From positions 826-6,818 of the forward strand of contig PMAM01000321.1 in assembly GCA_003152595.1 (NCBI GenBank): a DNA stretch of 5,993 bases, in the 5' to 3' direction. Below, piece by piece: positions 4,832 to 5,993 of the stretch. Made by a program: the position numbers and the translations under genes. Origin of the DNA: Acidobacterium sp. (GTDB lineage Bacteria > Acidobacteriota > Terriglobia > Terriglobales > Acidobacteriaceae). Below the pieces are notes generated by a model. It searched no databases. It worked only from the letters and a program-made list of their open reading frames with translations, and was not told where the DNA came from. Each line of letters begins with the position of its first letter. Position 1 is the first letter of the stretch.

Positions 4832-5665
4832 ATGCCCAACTACGCCACCCTGCACACCCACACCGACGCCGGCATCCACACCATCCTCCTCAACCGGCCG
4901 GAAAAGCGGAACGCCCTCAACCACCAGCTCATCGCGGACCTCACCCACGCGCTGGAATCCTTCGCCGCCAGCCCCAGCTGCCACGTCGCTATTCTCTCGG
5001 GTGCCGGCTCCGCCTTCTGTGCCGGACTGGACCTTGAGCACCTGCGCGCCATGATCCAGCACTCCGGAGCCTCCGCCACCCAGGACTATCGCCTCGACGC
5101 CGAGCGCATCGCCGGCCTCTTCCGCACCCTCTACACCCTGCCCAAACCCAGCATCGCCGCCGTCAACGGCCCCGCCATCGCCGGCGGCATGGGCATTGCT
5201 ACCCTCTGCGACTTCACCCTCGCCGTCCCCGAAGCAAAATTCGGATACACCGAAGTCCGCATCGGCTTCATCCCCGCCCTCGTCTCCGCCTTCCTCCGCA
5301 CCCAGCTCGGAGATAAGGCCTGCCGTGACCTGCTCCTCACCGGCCGCATCCTCTCCGCTGAAGAAGCGCACTCCCTCGGGCTGGTCACCCGTGTCGTCCC
5401 CGAGCCCGAACTGATGCCCGAAGCCAAAGCCCTCGCGCAGCGCCTCCTCCGCAACAGCCCTGCAGCCCTGGAATCCACCAAACGTCTGCTCGGCCGCTTT
5501 TCCGATCGCCACCTGCCTGACGACATCGAGGCCGCCATCCAGGCCAGCGTCGACGCCCGCTCCAGCGCCGACTTCCAGGAAGGCGTCACCGCCTTCCTCG
5601 AAAAGCGCGACCCTCTCTGGCCCTCTGCCCACAACTCAGCGAACCCCTCCACCAGCACGAAATAG
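4832..5665 (+). CDS. Enoyl-CoA hydratase/isomerase family protein (methylglutaconyl-CoA hydratase-like)
   Basis: A complete 277-residue crotonase-fold protein, expected to act on acyl-CoA thioesters in the cytosol (fatty-acid, branched-chain amino-acid or terpenoid acid breakdown). LNRPEKRNALN is at residues 20-30. The first oxyanion-hole segment AFCAGLDL is at 61-68 and the second, VNGPAIAGGMGIATLCD, at 111-127. FGYTEVRIGFIPALVS (137-152) carries Glu141, aligned with rat Glu164. The position of the other catalytic acid (rat Glu144) is Gly121. This one-Glu pattern with an xEVRxGxIPA segment is common in LiuC/AtuE-like hydratases and in crotonase members with other reactions, so hydration should not be taken as certain. 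The C-terminal helices (about 200-262) are complete, and the last dozen residues form a Ser/Asn-rich tail. No good Shine-Dalgarno is present; TACCCT at 4806-4811 may be a -10. A repeat array and an upstream terminator indicate its own promoter. Confidence 0.88.
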   Translation: MPNYATLHTHTDAGIHTILLNRPEKRNALNHQLIADLTHALESFAASPSCHVAILSGAGSAFCAGLDLEHLRAMIQHSGASATQDYRLDAERIAGLFRTLYTLPKPSIAAVNGPAIAGGMGIATLCDFTLAVPEAKFGYTEVRIGFIPALVSAFLRTQLGDKACRDLLLTGRILSAEEAHSLGLVTRVVPEPELMPEAKALAQRLLRNSPAALESTKRLLGRFSDRHLPDDIEAAIQASVDARSSADFQEGVTAFLEKRDPLWPSAHNSANPSTSTK

Positions 5666-5711
5666 GCCACTCGCTTTTTCACGCGATCTGCGTTCGCCTT
5701 TCCGCTTTTCG

Positions 5712-5778
5712 CGGGCCGCTTCTCCGCTAACCGCTTTTTAGCTGGCCGGTTTTCAGCTGACCGCCTTTTCGCTCAACC
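5712..5778. repeat. Degenerate 15-bp tandem repeat array (four full units plus a partial)
   Basis: Units of exactly 15 bp start at 5712, 5727, 5742 and 5757, with a partial unit from 5772. Examples are CTAACCGCTTTTTAG (5727), CTGGCCGGTTTTCAG (5742) and CTGACCGCCTTTTCG (5757). Less regular related sequence extends left to about 5690. It shares the CTRACCG-CTT core with the array at 1259. It lies between the hydratase stop and the promoter region of the regulator. Confidence 0.75.
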
Positions 5779-5780
5779 CC

Positions 5781-5848
5781 CATAGCCACTTTTTCGCCCA
5801 AAGTGGTCTCTTCACATGACAACTTGCAGGAGTTTACGCATAGCCACT
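5781..5848. promoter_or_regulatory. 10-bp direct repeat CATAGCCACT, candidate MocR/GntR operator
   Basis: CATAGCCACT occurs at 5781-5790 and again at 5839-5848, 58 bp apart start to start. The downstream copy abuts and overlaps by one base the putative -10 of the regulator gene. The upstream copy also forms an inverted repeat, CCACTTT (5786-5792) with AAAGTGG (5800-5806). Known MocR regulators such as GabR bind paired direct repeats near their own promoters, so autoregulation is a reasonable inference. Confidence 0.5.
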
Positions 5849-5853
5849 ACGAT
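5848..5853 (+). promoter_or_regulatory. Putative -10 element (TACGAT), with TTGCAG at -35 spacing
   Basis: TACGAT matches TATAAT at four of six positions and sits at -12 to -7 relative to the ATG at 5860. TTGCAG at 5824-5829 is 18 bp upstream, a usable though weak -35. There is no Shine-Dalgarno adjacent to the ATG, so a leaderless transcript is suggested. Confidence 0.45.
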
Positions 5854-5859
5854 CCCTCC

Positions 5860-5993
5860 ATGCTAGACGTTTCAGCCGGCATCGTCCCCGTCATCCCCAT
5901 CGACCGCGAAGCCGACGCCCCCCTCCACCGCCAGGTTTACTCTGGCTTCCGCGACGCCATTCTGCGCGGCGATCTCGCTGCCGGCCAGCAGGT
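5860..5993 (+). CDS. GntR-type transcriptional regulator, probably MocR family (N-terminal fragment)
   Basis: Only the first 44 codons are in the window; the gene is cut by the right edge. After about 20 residues comes APLHRQVYSGFRDAILRGDL (20-39) followed by AAGQQ. This is the opening helix and turn of a GntR winged-helix domain, where the pattern PLxRQxYxGxRxAIxxGxLxxGxx is especially typical of MocR regulators. Those fuse this DNA-binding domain to a fold-type I aminotransferase domain that binds pyridoxal phosphate. The aminotransferase part would lie beyond the window, so a short GntR regulator remains possible. The start is supported by TACGAT at -12 to -7 and by the loss of upstream frame similarity. 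The paired CATAGCCACT sequences upstream are a candidate operator. Confidence 0.75.
   Translation, partial: MLDVSAGIVPVIPIDREADAPLHRQVYSGFRDAILRGDLAAGQQ

Noticed and set aside
4646..5632. Long open frame (328 codons) on the minus strand opposite the hydratase
   Set aside because: Its translation is low-complexity Gly/Glu/Ala/Val-rich with no recognisable domain. It is the expected shadow of a C-rich third-position gene, and the plus-strand frame has a full crotonase fold.
5786..5806. CCACTTT/AAAGTGG hairpin as a terminator for the hydratase gene
   Set aside because: The stem is AT-rich and short, no T-run follows it, and it lies 120 bp from the stop. Its overlap with the CATAGCCACT repeat makes an operator more likely.

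Overview
The window is GC-rich chromosomal DNA with strong C/G preference at third codon positions. It carries seven genes: six complete and one cut by the right edge. Gene style and the degenerate low-complexity repeats between genes suggest an Acidobacteriota-type soil bacterium (Terriglobia/Acidobacteriaceae-like). That is an impression; there is no rRNA or other marker to prove it.

Layout. At 46-1230 (+) is an FAD-dependent aromatic-hydroxylase-type monooxygenase. At 1332-2096 (+) is a DltE-like short-chain dehydrogenase with a clear Shine-Dalgarno. At 2193-2648 (+) is a Crp-like cyclic-nucleotide-binding domain with no DNA-binding domain, behind a perfect TGTGA-N6-TCACA Crp/Fnr-type site. 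It converges, with 14 bp between stop codons, on a class III CobB-like sirtuin at 2663-3427 (-). A divergent spacer (3428-3560) separates the sirtuin from a YkgJ-type cysteine-cluster protein at 3561-4154 (+). Then come a small secreted WXXGXW-repeat protein at 4325-4630 (+) with a strong intrinsic terminator, an enoyl-CoA hydratase/isomerase family protein at 4832-5665 (+), and the N-terminus of a GntR/MocR-type regulator from 5860 (+).

The genes do not form an obvious pathway. They read as a string of mostly single-gene transcription units separated by 95-200 bp spacers. No mobile element, CRISPR array, RNA gene or defence cassette is visible, and I find no clear new multi-gene system.

The unusual content lies in the spacers. 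Five of them carry degenerate tandem arrays built on a 7-bp (or 7+7+1 = 15-bp) period just upstream of plus-strand genes. Three genes have a -10-like hexamer exactly at -12 to -7 relative to the A of the start codon, which suggests leaderless transcripts. For the Crp-like gene, that same +1 places the palindrome centre at -41.5, the classic class II activator position. The MocR-type gene has a 10-bp direct repeat whose downstream copy abuts and overlaps its -10, an arrangement expected of a MocR operator.
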